In this document: positions 52,624 through 62,524 of the stretch, piece by piece
Numbering within the stretch: position 1 is the first letter of the stretch
Layout of the letters: the number at the start of each line of letters is the position of its first letter
Assembly (NCBI GenBank): GCA_900538705.1
Contig: UPZG01000001.1
Span: 806,001-870,000, forward strand
Source of the DNA: an uncultured Porphyromonadaceae bacterium
GTDB taxonomy: Bacteria; Bacteroidota; Bacteroidia; Bacteroidales; Barnesiellaceae_A
Direction of reading: 5' to 3'
DNA: 64,000 bases
Notes under the pieces: generated by a model
What the model saw: the letters and a program-made list of their open reading frames with translations, nothing else
Database searches by the model: none
Told to the model about the DNA's origin: nothing
Translations under genes and position numbers: made by a program

Positions 52624-54849
52624 CTATGACTTCTCTTCCTTATTTTCGCCGGCTTGGTATAAAACCTGGTCGTATAAGATAGGAACGTCGTCGGCCGACA
52701 CCCCGGCATGTAGTAAGTCGGGAATGTCTTGCTCGAAACTTTGAGCGAAACGCTCTGTATTGCCTCCGTCGGTCTTTATGCTGGAGAGATAGAGCTCGAG
52801 GGCTTTTTTGATATCGCCCATTGCGAATGCCACATGCCCTGCATTGAGAAAGTCTTGCGCATTGGGCTGGTCATTGAGTATTTTAGTATAGTAGTGCCAT
52901 GCCTGTTCTTTCTTGTTGATGAGGAATGAACACCATGCAATGGGGCGTCGGGCTTTGGTACCCTTGGCATCGAGATAGTTTACCTTGAAGTAGTATTGCA
53001 GCGCCTTGTCGTATTGTTTCAGCTCTAAATAGCAGTGCCCGATGTTGAGGTTGACTGACAGGTTGTCGGGCGCTATCTTGTCGGCACGTAAAAAATACTC
53101 CAGGGCACGGTCGGTTTTCTTCATGTAGCGGTAGCAGGTGGCAATGTGCCTCAAAGTCCACAGGTGGTCGGGCTTTATGAGGTCGGCTTTCAGGTAGTAT
53201 TCAAGCGCTACCTCATAATTGTCGGTCGATTGGAAACAATATCCCGTTTTCTGGTATAGCTCGCTGTCTGTGAAGTTGTTGCCGGTAAGCAATACGAAGA
53301 TGTATGCAGCATCGGTATAGTATTCGTTGTTGAAGAAATATTCACCTAACAAACGCATCAGTTGTTCGTCGTTGATGATAGGTGTAAGCACTTCAACCTG
53401 CATAAGTTCTTCGATAGATATGGTGAAAAGGTCACGAAATTCGTTGCGACGGGGAAAAAGCTTTGTAAAGCGGTACAGATCGTGTATGTAGCGGTTCGAT
53501 GTATTCTCGCGGCTTTTATCTTTGGGATACACGTCGCTTTCTGCCATCTCTTGCATGGCGATGGTTTCTTCGTTGAGCTGTGAAGTCAATAGGCGGCGTT
53601 GTTCCTCGGGCACTTGTGTCAGTGAAAGGCAGAAGGAGTATTTGTCGGAGTTGCAAAGAAACTCCGATGCACTTATCAGCTGGGCAAGACTTTTGCTTTT
53701 CTCATTATTCCCGAAAAGTGGTGCGAGGGCTGTGTGTTGTTGCATAAACGGCAGGAACCAGTTGGCTATTTCGTTGAAAAATTGAAACCCTTTTAGGTGT
53801 GAGAAGGTACCCATAAAGACGTCGGCACCTTCCATTTGCAAATCGTTTATTTCTTGCAGTCGGTCGGCGATGCCCGAGCTGTCGATAATTTCTTGCCACT
53901 CAGGATTGCGTTCGAGCGATTCGAGGTCATTCAAGGCATCATCTTCTTTTATTTTCTTATAGAGAGCAGGGCTTATCTTCATCATTTGCGGCAATACCTC
54001 TTCATTGATTTTGCGCACTATCTTTTCGGTGTCGCGGCTTCGTATGAATTGCACCAAGATATTGCGCATGTCTATGATGAAACGTTTGTCGTCAAGCAGG
54101 AGACTGAGGCGGCTGTGCAGCTTTTCGTAGAGGGGTAGCCTACGATGGTATTGTTGCAAGACAAAGAAGAGTCCGCACAATGCCCGCATTTGTACCTCGG
54201 TATTATTATGATGGAGGTATGTATCGATAAGAATATTGGTCTTATCTTCGTCGAAGGCATGTAACAGGTTCAGTGTCAGTGCAGATACAGTGAGTGCAGC
54301 TATTGGAGCCGGGACACGTTGTGGTTGTAGAGCCTCGGAGATAGCAGCACAATCTTCTGGCGAGGCAGGAAAGTTAGTCCATACTTTGTCAAAGAAGTCG
54401 CAGGCTGCGCGTTCGACCTCTGTACGCTTGTCGGTCTCTTCTTTGCCGGGGAAAAATTCGGCAATAGACAATGTACTCAAGGCCTCTACTAACTCTGAGA
54501 ATACTCTTGCAAGGCTTTTCCCACTGGTTATTGCCACTCTTTTTTTGCCGAAATAGAGTGTCATGGAGTCGCGGGTAAGCAACCTTTCACATATCGCATC
54601 GGTAAGGCGATAAGCCGATACGATAAGGTGATTATATACTTGCATGCGCTCCGGGTCTTTTACACCGTCGAGCATGTATTGAATCATGTAGCGATAAGAG
54701 GTTTCTATTGTAGCAAGTTCCTCGTTACTATTCCAGTCTTGCAGTCGAGCGGTGAGCCTTTTCATTTCTATGAAAGCTCTTTGCAAGTGCTTGCTGTAGA
54801 GCGATTCGTATATTTTTTGTTGCCTGTTGGCAATGTCGTGAGACAGCAT
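52624..54849 (-). CDS. Large TPR-repeat protein
   Basis: 741 residues from ATG 54849. The N-terminal ~450 residues are helical without clear motif ('RQQKIYESLYSKHLQRAFIEMKRL', 'LHAFDEDKTNILIDTYLHHN', 'FLPFMQQHTALAPLFG'). The C-terminal ~230 residues contain at least five TPRs ('YYTDAAYIFVLLTG', 'YEVALEYYLKADLIKPDHLWTLRHIATCYRYMKKTDRALEYFLRADKIAPDNLSVNLNIGHCYLELKQYDKALQYYFKV' in pieces). It has no signal peptide. Cytoplasmic scaffold of unknown partner. Its codon use matches the surrounding core. Confidence 0.85.
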   Translation of the reverse strand: MLSHDIANRQQKIYESLYSKHLQRAFIEMKRLTARLQDWNSNEELATIETSYRYMIQYMLDGVKDPERMQVYNHLIVSAYRLTDAICERLLTRDSMTLYFGKKRVAITSGKSLARVFSELVEALSTLSIAEFFPGKEETDKRTEVERAACDFFDKVWTNFPASPEDCAAISEALQPQRVPAPIAALTVSALTLNLLHAFDEDKTNILIDTYLHHNNTEVQMRALCGLFFVLQQYHRRLPLYEKLHSRLSLLLDDKRFIIDMRNILVQFIRSRDTEKIVRKINEEVLPQMMKISPALYKKIKEDDALNDLESLERNPEWQEIIDSSGIADRLQEINDLQMEGADVFMGTFSHLKGFQFFNEIANWFLPFMQQHTALAPLFGNNEKSKSLAQLISASEFLCNSDKYSFCLSLTQVPEEQRRLLTSQLNEETIAMQEMAESDVYPKDKSRENTSNRYIHDLYRFTKLFPRRNEFRDLFTISIEELMQVEVLTPIINDEQLMRLLGEYFFNNEYYTDAAYIFVLLTGNNFTDSELYQKTGYCFQSTDNYEVALEYYLKADLIKPDHLWTLRHIATCYRYMKKTDRALEYFLRADKIAPDNLSVNLNIGHCYLELKQYDKALQYYFKVNYLDAKGTKARRPIAWCSFLINKKEQAWHYYTKILNDQPNAQDFLNAGHVAFAMGDIKKALELYLSSIKTDGGNTERFAQSFEQDIPDLLHAGVSADDVPILYDQVLYQAGENKEEKS

Positions 54850-55160
54850 AATCGTACGGTTTAGATTGTATAACAATATTCAGCCTCGATAGTGCGGCCG
54901 GATGGGACAATTTCTTTGGGAATGATAGCGTAACAGTAACATGAGAATTTTTGATAAACTATTTGTCGTAGAGGCTTTATTTCCCCACGGTAAAGGTAGT
55001 AAATTTTTATTATATGGCGATGAAAAAAATCTCGGTACAGTCGTTTCGTAAGCATTTTTAGTAGGTTCTTCTTTCCATTTCATTTTGCTCATCAGAGTAA
55101 AAACAGGCTGTTGTTTGTGTAAATAATAACCAAGTCGGCATTTCTACGCACATCTTTTTA

Positions 55161-55168
55161 TATCTTTG
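55161..55168 (+). promoter_or_regulatory. Promoter -7 element of the second pectate lyase gene
   Basis: TATCTTTG, 25 bp before the ATG at 55194. Rest of the 54850-55193 gap shows no gene. Confidence 0.6.
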
Positions 55169-55193
55169 CACCACCAATCAATAAATAACTGTC

Positions 55194-57815
55194 ATGAAAA
55201 ATGTGAGTGTATTACTCCTATTGTTTTTTTCTTCTCTACAGCTTGCTTTGTATGCACAGACTCCGGCCTTCCCCGGAGCTGAAGGTTTTGGCCGTTATAC
55301 TGTAGGTGGCCGTGGAGGAGAGGTCTATCATGTGACGACTCTCGAAGACAACAACAATCCCGGCTCGTTGAGGTATGCTGTGAAACAAAAAGGGGCAAGG
55401 ACTATTGTCTTTGATGTATCGGGGACGATTTTTCTTACCGATGAGCTGAAAATACAGAACGACTATATTACTATTGCGGGGCAGACGGCTCCCGGTGATG
55501 GTGTGTGTATTGCCGGATACCCGGTGGTGATAGCTGCCGACGAGGTAGCCATACGGTACATGCGTTTTCGTATGGGCGATGACCATGCCGTAGAGGCCGA
55601 TGCTCTGGGTGGTATGGACCATAAGAATATTATAGTAGACCACTGTTCTGTCAGTTGGAGTACCGATGAGTGTTGCTCGGTGTATGGCAATGAGAATATG
55701 ACTTTGCAATGGTGCATTATTTCAGAGAGTCTTCGCTTGTCGGTCCATGATAAAGGCTCGCATGGTTATGGAGGCAATTGGGGCGGAAACAAAGCATCGT
55801 ACCATCATAATCTTCTGGCTCATCATGACAGCCGTACGCCTCGCTTGGGACCTCGTGCCGGGACGCAAATGCACGAATGGATGGATTTCCGAAATAACGT
55901 CATATACAATTGGGGAGCTAATAACGGATGTTATGGCGGTGAGGCAATGAAGATAAATATCATCAATAACTACTACAAGCCAGGACCTGCCACGGATTTG
56001 GCGCGTAATAATGTCCGTTATAGAATAGCCAAATTGGGTATACGTACTACCGAGTATGTTGAGCGTAATCCTGCTTTTGCGCCGGCGCTTCATATATGGG
56101 GTAAGTACTATGTGGCTGGAAATATAATGGCCGGGAACGCTGAAGTGACGAATGATAACTGGACGAAGGGCATCTATGAGCAAATCTCAAATGCCGATTG
56201 TGATAATCTGTTTACCGAGGAGACACGCGATACCATACGACTGTATGCACCAATAGATGCCGGTTATATACACACACATTCGGCTTCCGATGCATATGAA
56301 AAGGTATTGGCATATGCAGGCTGTTCGCTTTCGCGCGACGAAGTAGATACCCGTATTGTCAACGATACACGCAATGGCAGTGCTACTTGCGGCAACAGTG
56401 ACGGTTATCCTGGCTTGATAGATACTCCCTACGATTTACGGCCTGACGATGCCGGTGCCGACTGGTCGCCGTGGCCGGTGTTGCAGCAGAAGGCTCCGTT
56501 GGCCGATAGTGATGGAGATGGTATTCCCGATGAGTGGGAGATGGCCCACGGACTTAACCCAGCCGATGCTACCGATGGTAACAATATCAACGCCGAAGGG
56601 TATACTGCTTTGGAAGAATACCTTAATTCGCTGGTAGCCGATATTACCGAAGCTCAAAACGAAGGGGCTACACTTGAGTATATTCCTGAAGAACGGTTGG
56701 CTGATGCTGTAGCACGTGCCAAGGATGGCGATGTGATAGAGCTGACTGCCGACGAGGTTGTCAATACTACGATTACGATAGATAAATCTTTGACGATAAA
56801 GGCACGTGAGGGGTATCGTCCGGTTTTGGAGAAAGTAAAGTTTGTGATGGGCGATGGCGGCAGCCTTGTCCTGGATGGTATTGTGGCCTTTTATGATGAG
56901 GTGGGTGCGTCCGAATCTACTCGCAATACCTTTATTACAGCCAACGAGATTGTCAATTTTGAACGACTCGAGGTGCGTAACTGTGAGATATATGGTTATG
57001 GCGAGTCTTTTGTGCAATCAAACAATAAGGCACGTTATGCGGTCATAGGCACGTTGCTGGTAGATAACTCTATCTTACACGATTTTTGCAAGGCACGAGC
57101 CAACGAACCCGTATTTGGATTGAAATATGGCCGGGTGTCGCAAGCGATACTTACCAATACGTCGATATATAATTGTGCCGGAGGGGTATTTGTCAATGAA
57201 GACCCGGATGAAGTAACTCCTTGTCAGCTGCATTTTGATATGCGAGGTGTGACGATACTCGATTGCGGCAATGCTGCTGGTTCAACTCCCGAAAGCAAAG
57301 ATATAATAGACCTTGCTCATAAGAAAGCCGCAGTGGTAGCGAAAATAGAAGATTGTATTGTATCGGGACATGCCGACAGAGCGTTGAAATTTACAGATGC
57401 TTCGGCCTCAATATTACATTCGTTAGTAACAAACAATGTAGTAGGCTCGTTGGTAGACGACACACGTATCGACGGTGTGATAACTCAATGCGATTATGAT
57501 ATGTACAGTCTTACGACATCTCCGTCAGATATAACCGGTATAGGCGATCCACGATGGACGCTTAATGGGGTAGGCGCTGCGTCGATTGCATATCATGAGG
57601 CGTGCCGGTATTATGCCGCAGGGGGGCGACTTGTTATTGCTGGCATAGCTCCTTGTTATACAACAGCTGTTCTCTACGATGTGCAAGGTCGTATGGTGCG
57701 ACCAAACGAGACGGTGTGTGGAGGTGAGGTGTCGTTTGATATGCCGTCGCAAGGTATTTACATCGCTCGTTTAGGCGGCAATGTCGATTGTACGACGTTG
57801 AAAGTAAAGATATAA
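55194..57815 (+). CDS. Secreted pectate lyase-like multidomain protein (PL1 helix, TSP3-type motif, DUF4957/5123-type beta helix, sorting domain)
   Basis: 873 residues. Signal peptide ends 'ALYAQTPAFPGAEGFGR', and the N-terminal ~400 residues repeat the PL1 landmarks of the first lyase: 'TVGGRGGEVYHVTTLED', 'ITIAGQTAPGDGVCIAG', 'VAIRYMRFRMGDDH', 'NIIVDHCSVSWSTDECCSVY' and 'YHHNLLAHHDSRTPRLGP'. Around residue 435 'LADSDGDGIPDEWEMAHG' is a calcium-binding thrombospondin-3-type motif. Residues ~485-790 form a second beta-helix with 'LADAVARAKDGDVIELTAD', 'DKSLTIKAREGYRPVL' and 'IDGVITQCDYDMYSL', like the DUF4957/5123 modules. The last ~70 residues ('AVLYDVQGRMVRPNETV...QGIYIARLGGN...LKVKI') look like a T9SS sorting domain. 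Confidence 0.88.
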   Translation: MKNVSVLLLLFFSSLQLALYAQTPAFPGAEGFGRYTVGGRGGEVYHVTTLEDNNNPGSLRYAVKQKGARTIVFDVSGTIFLTDELKIQNDYITIAGQTAPGDGVCIAGYPVVIAADEVAIRYMRFRMGDDHAVEADALGGMDHKNIIVDHCSVSWSTDECCSVYGNENMTLQWCIISESLRLSVHDKGSHGYGGNWGGNKASYHHNLLAHHDSRTPRLGPRAGTQMHEWMDFRNNVIYNWGANNGCYGGEAMKINIINNYYKPGPATDLARNNVRYRIAKLGIRTTEYVERNPAFAPALHIWGKYYVAGNIMAGNAEVTNDNWTKGIYEQISNADCDNLFTEETRDTIRLYAPIDAGYIHTHSASDAYEKVLAYAGCSLSRDEVDTRIVNDTRNGSATCGNSDGYPGLIDTPYDLRPDDAGADWSPWPVLQQKAPLADSDGDGIPDEWEMAHGLNPADATDGNNINAEGYTALEEYLNSLVADITEAQNEGATLEYIPEERLADAVARAKDGDVIELTADEVVNTTITIDKSLTIKAREGYRPVLEKVKFVMGDGGSLVLDGIVAFYDEVGASESTRNTFITANEIVNFERLEVRNCEIYGYGESFVQSNNKARYAVIGTLLVDNSILHDFCKARANEPVFGLKYGRVSQAILTNTSIYNCAGGVFVNEDPDEVTPCQLHFDMRGVTILDCGNAAGSTPESKDIIDLAHKKAAVVAKIEDCIVSGHADRALKFTDASASILHSLVTNNVVGSLVDDTRIDGVITQCDYDMYSLTTSPSDITGIGDPRWTLNGVGAASIAYHEACRYYAAGGRLVIAGIAPCYTTAVLYDVQGRMVRPNETVCGGEVSFDMPSQGIYIARLGGNVDCTTLKVKI

Positions 57816-57830
57816 TATATCGGGAGAGTA

Positions 57831-57879
57831 TACATTCAGGAGGCGGTTGCACATAATATGCAACCGCCTCCTGAATGTA
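57831..57879. terminator. Bidirectional terminator between the pectate lyase and cydB
   Basis: A perfect 21-bp inverted repeat (57831-57851 with 57859-57879, loop CATAATA). Both genes converge on it. The poly-T parts are weak, but the stem is exceptionally stable. Confidence 0.8.
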
Positions 57880-57912
57880 ATTGAACATTGCCGTTGTGTC
57901 AACGGTAAATGG

Positions 57913-59058
57913 TTAGTACTTATCGGTAGTATGCTCTATTTCGTCGGCTGTGATACGTTTGGCATTCATCTGTCGCCATGTGTAGATGATGTAAGCCGCT
58001 ACAAAAGGAATAAGTAACGACACGGCGCTCATCACTTGTAGTGTGAAGAGGCTCGATGAGCTATTACTTATAGTGAGAGAGCTATCGGGCGAAGTGAGCG
58101 ACGGATAGTAGGGCGTGTTATTATAGCCGGCAAGCAACAGCAGGCATAATACGGTAAGTACCGTACCTATGCCGGTCCACCAGATGCCATAACGGTAGTT
58201 GCGTGATACAAGAGTGCGTATGATGCCGTATAACACACCTATCACACCTATGAGGAAGCCTGCGGCAATGATTGGTTGCTCCAAAAGGTTGTGCAGGTAT
58301 TTGTAAGAGCGTTCCATAATAGCACCGCCTTCTATTTCATATCCTGTTGTAGTGAGCAGAAATGCTACATAGGCTAGGAACAGTACAACAAATATGATGC
58401 CGTTATAGAGAACCGATTGTCGCGAACGGGCGTAGACCGTGGCATCGTCTATGTTGTTGATGAAGTAGAGCGCTCCCAATACTCGAGCAAGAAACAGCAC
58501 GGTAAAACCTAACAGCAGATTGGGCCATGAGGCAATGGCTTCGAGTCCGTGCAACGGGTTGTCCCATGTAGAGATAACAGGTTTACCTACGGCAAGCAGA
58601 TTACTTTTGTCGACCGTAAATTCAGCACCGGTAAAGAAGGTACTTACAGCAACACCCAAGAGTACCGAGCCTACAACACCGTTGATGAGGAGGAAGGTAT
58701 CGTAGGTTTTACGGCCTAAGATGTTGTTGGGTTTAGAGCGAAACTCATACGATACAGCTTGTATGATGAAACTGAATAGAATAGCCATCCACAGCCAGTA
58801 GGCACCTCCAAAACTTGTGGAGTAAAAGAGCGGAAAAGAGGCAAAGAAGGCACCGCCGAATACTACGAGGGTAGTAAACGTAAGTTCCCATTTGCGACCC
58901 AGTGAATTGACAAGCATGCTCTTGCTTGGCTCATCCTTACCTATTGTTATGAGCAATGTTTGTCCGCCCTGCACAAAAAGCAGGAATACCAAAATAGCTC
59001 CCAGCAGGGATATGAGAAACCACCAATAGTGTTGGTAGAAAGCGAAATCGAAAGTCAT
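57913..59058 (-). CDS. cydB: Cytochrome bd ubiquinol oxidase subunit II
   Basis: 381 residues with about eight to nine membrane spans ('WFLISLLGAILVFLLFVQGGQTLLI' first, 'LLIPFVAAYIIYTWRQM' last). 'VNSLGRKWELTFTTLVVFGGAFFASFPLFYSTSFGGAYWLW' is the CydB signature region (key motif 'LGRKWELT'). Its ATG follows the cydA stop by one base. Partner of CydA in the high-affinity oxygen-reducing terminal oxidase. Confidence 0.94.
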   Translation of the reverse strand: MTFDFAFYQHYWWFLISLLGAILVFLLFVQGGQTLLITIGKDEPSKSMLVNSLGRKWELTFTTLVVFGGAFFASFPLFYSTSFGGAYWLWMAILFSFIIQAVSYEFRSKPNNILGRKTYDTFLLINGVVGSVLLGVAVSTFFTGAEFTVDKSNLLAVGKPVISTWDNPLHGLEAIASWPNLLLGFTVLFLARVLGALYFINNIDDATVYARSRQSVLYNGIIFVVLFLAYVAFLLTTTGYEIEGGAIMERSYKYLHNLLEQPIIAAGFLIGVIGVLYGIIRTLVSRNYRYGIWWTGIGTVLTVLCLLLLAGYNNTPYYPSLTSPDSSLTISNSSSSLFTLQVMSAVSLLIPFVAAYIIYTWRQMNAKRITADEIEHTTDKY

Positions 59059-59059
59059 A

Positions 59060-60628
59060 TTATTTGTTTTTTACAGGTTGAGGGTTGAATCCTTTCTTGA
59101 TTTGTTTTACGAGGATGCTCACTTCGGCTACCAGTAATACGGTGAAGATTACGGCAAAAAGCCAGAAGGTGGTTTGTACAGCCGAAACTTCTATGGCCGA
59201 GATAGATGCGAAGGTGGGCAGAATGTCCTGTATAGTCCATGGTTGGCGTCCAACTTCGGCGACAATCCATCCCGATTGTAGGCAGATGTATCCAAGAGGA
59301 ATAGACCACAGACATATCCATAGTACCCAACGAAGCTTCTCCAAGAGTTGCTTACGCTCAAGAATGAGAATAACGATAAAGAAAAGAATGAAATATCCAC
59401 CCAGGATAATCATGATGTGGAATGAGTAGAATACCATAGGTACACTGGGTATAAGCTGCGCCTCGTTTTCGATGTATCCGTAACCGAAGTATTCGTAGTT
59501 TCCGCGCAATGTTTGCAGTGCAGAGTCGGCAGCCAGGCTGTCGTCCTTTTCTCGAGCGCTGCGATAGTCGCCCAGCGCTGCTACGGCAGTGCGTCCTCGT
59601 AGCATTTTTTCTTGTGCCGAAAGGGCTATGATACTGTCACCTGCAAAATTGGTCGTAGGGTATCCTCCTTGTATGATGTCGTTGATACCCGGTACAAATC
59701 CATTGATGTCGCGGGTCGCCAAGAACGAAAGTACACCGGGTACTCCTATCTTGAAGGAGAAGGGATCTTGGTCGTCGTTATACTCTTTTTGTGGATTGAG
59801 AATACCCACAGCAATAAATTCCTGCCCCTTATTACCGTGGTATATGCCTTCCATAGCGGCAAGTTTCATGGGCTGTTTCTGTGCTACCTCGTAGGCCGAC
59901 CCATCACCAGTGTAGGCTACCAGTAAGATACCGGCAAGACCTACCCACGAAGCTATACGGATACTTTTCAGAGCATAGTCGACGTGACGTTTTTTTAGCA
60001 GGAACCAAGCCGATACGCCTACAACAAAGACGGCTCCCAGCACCCATCCGGCTGTGACAGAGTGGAAAAACTTGTTCAGTGCTACGGGCGATAAGGCTAC
60101 GGCAGCAAAGTCGGTCATTTCGTTGCGTACGGTGTCGGGATTGAATGTCATGCCGGCAGGGTATTGCATCCATGCGTTGGCTACCAATATCCATAATGCC
60201 GATATGGTTGCACCGATGCATGTAAGCCAAGTGGAAGCAAGGTGAAATCCTTTGCTTACCTTGTCCCATCCGAAGAACATGACAGCGAGGAAAGTCGCTT
60301 CCATGAAGAAGGCCATAATACCTTCTATGGCTAGTGGCGCTCCAAAAATGTCGCCTACAAACCAACTGTAATTTGACCAGTTGGTACCAAATTGAAACTC
60401 AAGGATGATACCCGTGGCTACACCTACTGCAAAATTGATACCGAAGAGTTTCATCCAAAACTTGGTGATGTGTTTCCACTCGGCTTTCCCTGTGCGGTAG
60501 TAGATGCTCTCCATGATACCTACGATAACGGCAAGGCCGAGCGTCAGGGGCACAAAAAGCCAGTGGTACATGGCAGTGAGGGCAAATTGAGCCCTCGACC
60601 AGTCGACCAGTGATAATAATTCGTTCAT
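59060..60628 (-). CDS. cydA: Cytochrome bd ubiquinol oxidase subunit I
   Basis: 522 residues. 'LSLVDWSRAQFALTAMYHWLFVPLTLGLAV' contains the heme b595 histidine, 'FGINFAVGVATGIILEFQFGTNWSNYS' and 'LEGIMAFFMEATFLAVMFFGWDKVS'-type sequence the conserved core, and 'WILVANAWMQYPAG' the usual quinol-site lead. A long loop of about 130 residues (from 'GKIYHGNKGQEF' type sequence to 'NYEYFGYGYIENE') is the extended Q-loop. Binds hemes and oxidises menaquinol. Start ATG 60628, 34 bp after the DUF4492 gene. Confidence 0.95.
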   Translation of the reverse strand: MNELLSLVDWSRAQFALTAMYHWLFVPLTLGLAVIVGIMESIYYRTGKAEWKHITKFWMKLFGINFAVGVATGIILEFQFGTNWSNYSWFVGDIFGAPLAIEGIMAFFMEATFLAVMFFGWDKVSKGFHLASTWLTCIGATISALWILVANAWMQYPAGMTFNPDTVRNEMTDFAAVALSPVALNKFFHSVTAGWVLGAVFVVGVSAWFLLKKRHVDYALKSIRIASWVGLAGILLVAYTGDGSAYEVAQKQPMKLAAMEGIYHGNKGQEFIAVGILNPQKEYNDDQDPFSFKIGVPGVLSFLATRDINGFVPGINDIIQGGYPTTNFAGDSIIALSAQEKMLRGRTAVAALGDYRSAREKDDSLAADSALQTLRGNYEYFGYGYIENEAQLIPSVPMVFYSFHIMIILGGYFILFFIVILILERKQLLEKLRWVLWICLWSIPLGYICLQSGWIVAEVGRQPWTIQDILPTFASISAIEVSAVQTTFWLFAVIFTVLLVAEVSILVKQIKKGFNPQPVKNK

Positions 60629-60662
60629 AGTATATAAGATTTTGTGTTGAATGATTGCAGTG

Positions 60663-60908
60663 TCATTGTACGCCGCGCTCTACAAGTTCTGTACCTACGT
60701 AGTGTGCTTTGCTTGCATCGTCAGTATTACCTTTCATCGATAAAAAATCGGGAAAGAAAAAGAGCTTCAGCACGAAAAACAAGATGAACAACTTGATGAG
60801 TATCAGTGCCCATAATGTTTTGCCAACAGTCATCTCACGAAATCCATCGCGATAAAAAATCCAAATGCGTTTGGCATAGCCGGGTTGTCGGGTGGATACG
60901 TTGTTCAT
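60663..60908 (-). CDS. DUF4492 family small membrane protein
   Basis: 81 residues with one transmembrane helix ('LWALILIKLFILFFVLKLFFF'), preceded by 'RIWIFYRDGFREMTVGKTLW' and followed by 'FPDFLSMKG'. This family is regularly found just upstream of cydA in Bacteroidota and some Campylobacterota, as here, and is presumed to assist the bd oxidase. Confidence 0.92.
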   Translation of the reverse strand: MNNVSTRQPGYAKRIWIFYRDGFREMTVGKTLWALILIKLFILFFVLKLFFFPDFLSMKGNTDDASKAHYVGTELVERGVQ

Positions 60909-60967
60909 GGATATTAATTATAGGTTATAGACAGTTTATGGATTATGAAGTTGTAGTGTATTGAGCG

Positions 60968-61717
60968 TTAGCGGCCTATACGGTTATTGAGTATGTTGCC
61001 TGCTTTCTGCTTGAGCTTTTCATACTCTTTGCTACCAATAAATTTGGTGATATGGGCAGCATGTTGTAGGTGGTGCATATCGCTACCAATCAGGTCTACC
61101 ATGCCATTATCCAAGAGTTTCCAGGCCATCTCTTTTATGTTGGAGTTGTAGTATCCGGCCAGCGAGAGCAAATTGACTTGAAAAAGTAACCCTTGGTCGT
61201 GTAACTCCTTGTATATTTGTGGCGTACTATGGTAGTACATGTATCGTTCGGGGTGCGCCAGCATAGGTGTATATCCTTTCAGTTGCAGCTCGAAGACCAG
61301 TTCTCGCAGTTCCCAAAAAGGTTGGAAAAAAGAGTTTTCTATCAATATGTAATTGCCCGGGAAAGGCATTATTTTCCCCTCTTTAAGTTGCTCCAAGAAA
61401 TATTCATCCATTCGATATTCGGCCGAAAGATTTATCTCTATGTCTATGCCTCTCTCATCCAATGCATGGCGCAGCTTTTCGTAGGCAGCGTGTATGGTTT
61501 CGGGCGTGTTTTCAAATGTGCTTTCGGTAACGTGCGACGTGGTGATGATGCGTTGTATACCCCAGTTTTTCATCTGTTGTACCAGTGCGACCGATGTTTC
61601 AACGTCGGGCGAACCATCGTCGATGCCCGGCAAAATATGACAGTGTACCTCTGTGTCGTAGAATAGAGTTGTGTCGGTATTATGTTGTTTTTTGCCAAGG
61701 ATATTGAATATGCTCAT
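60968..61717 (-). CDS. Tyrosine-protein phosphatase, CpsB/YwqE (PHP-type) family
   Basis: 249 residues from ATG 61717 (MSIFNILGKK); the longer frame to 61762 adds no conserved residues and passes over the promoter. Metal-binding PHP motifs: 'TEVHCHILPGIDDGSPD', 'TTSHVTE', 'PMLAHPERYMYY', and 'VDLIGSDMHHLQHA'. Similar enzymes dephosphorylate tyrosine kinases that control capsule or exopolysaccharide export; no kinase is near here. Promoter -7 (minus TATATTTG) at 61742-61749. Confidence 0.9.
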   Translation of the reverse strand: MSIFNILGKKQHNTDTTLFYDTEVHCHILPGIDDGSPDVETSVALVQQMKNWGIQRIITTSHVTESTFENTPETIHAAYEKLRHALDERGIDIEINLSAEYRMDEYFLEQLKEGKIMPFPGNYILIENSFFQPFWELRELVFELQLKGYTPMLAHPERYMYYHSTPQIYKELHDQGLLFQVNLLSLAGYYNSNIKEMAWKLLDNGMVDLIGSDMHHLQHAAHITKFIGSKEYEKLKQKAGNILNNRIGR

Positions 61718-61741
61718 TTCAGTAATTGTTATTTTCTTGTG

Positions 61742-61749
61742 CAAATATA
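61742..61749 (-). promoter_or_regulatory. Promoter -7 element of the CpsB/YwqE gene
   Basis: Minus strand reads TATATTTG, 25 bp before the ATG at 61717. Confidence 0.6.
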
Positions 61750-61867
61750 ACATAAATAACATCCCAATGGAATAAACTGCTCTTTATTTATGTCAGAAAT
61801 GGCGTAACGTCAGCTCGGGGTAGTGTAAAAAAATGAAATTTCGTTTCGCATTGCGGCTCTATTGTGT

Positions 61868-61875
61868 TACCTTTG
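61868..61875 (+). promoter_or_regulatory. Promoter -7 element upstream of the DUF1599 gene
   Basis: TACCTTTG, with a 5' leader of about 103 nt to ATG 61982. The leader carries CGATAAG and CTTATCG copies that could pair over about 25 bases. Confidence 0.6.
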
Positions 61876-61981
61876 CAGTTGCTAAAGACATGCCCCGTTC
61901 CGATAAGTATCGGTTGTTACTATCGAGAGCTTATCGTGTGATGCAATTATGTCTTATGTATAAAAATAACGATTTGATATT

Positions 61982-62524
61982 ATGCCAGATACAGTAGCAC
62001 AGTTTGAAAAAGTGATAAGTGTGTGCCGCGATGTGTTTGCCAAAAAACTGAAAGATTATGGAGCTTCATGGCGCATCTTACGGCCTACATCATTGACCGA
62101 CCAAATATATATCAAGGCCAACCGCATAAGAACTTTGGAGACGAAAGGCGAGCATCGTGTGGCAGAAGGTGTCCGTCCTGAATTGATAGGTATTGTCAAT
62201 TATGGAATTATAGGGCTTATACAGTTGGCGTTAGGTCCCTCGCGCGGCGATGATCTAACCGAAGATGAGGCACTTGCCTTGTATGACAAGTATATGACAC
62301 AAACCAAGGAGCTGATGTATGCCAAAAACCACGACTACGACGAAGCGTGGCGGCTGATGCGCATGACTTCTTATACTGACATGATACTTACCAAGATACA
62401 TCGTACAAAACAGATAGAAGACCATGCCGGTCGCACCTTGGTGTCGGAGGGTATAGATGCCAATTATATGGATATGATAAACTATGCATTATTTGGCCTG
62501 ATAAAGACTGATTATGGCGAATGA
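61982..62524 (+). CDS. DUF1599 protein (nucleotide modification-associated type)
   Basis: 180 residues with an internal duplication: 'FAKKLKDYGASWRILRPTSLTDQIYIKANRIRTLE' in the first half matches 'KNHDYDEAWRLMRMTSYTDMILTKIHRTKQIED' in the second, and 'ELIGIVNYGIIGLIQLAL' matches 'NYMDMINYALFGLIKT'. This Bacteroidota family is proposed to bind nucleotides. It overlaps the following gene by 11 bp. Confidence 0.88.
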   Translation: MPDTVAQFEKVISVCRDVFAKKLKDYGASWRILRPTSLTDQIYIKANRIRTLETKGEHRVAEGVRPELIGIVNYGIIGLIQLALGPSRGDDLTEDEALALYDKYMTQTKELMYAKNHDYDEAWRLMRMTSYTDMILTKIHRTKQIEDHAGRTLVSEGIDANYMDMINYALFGLIKTDYGE

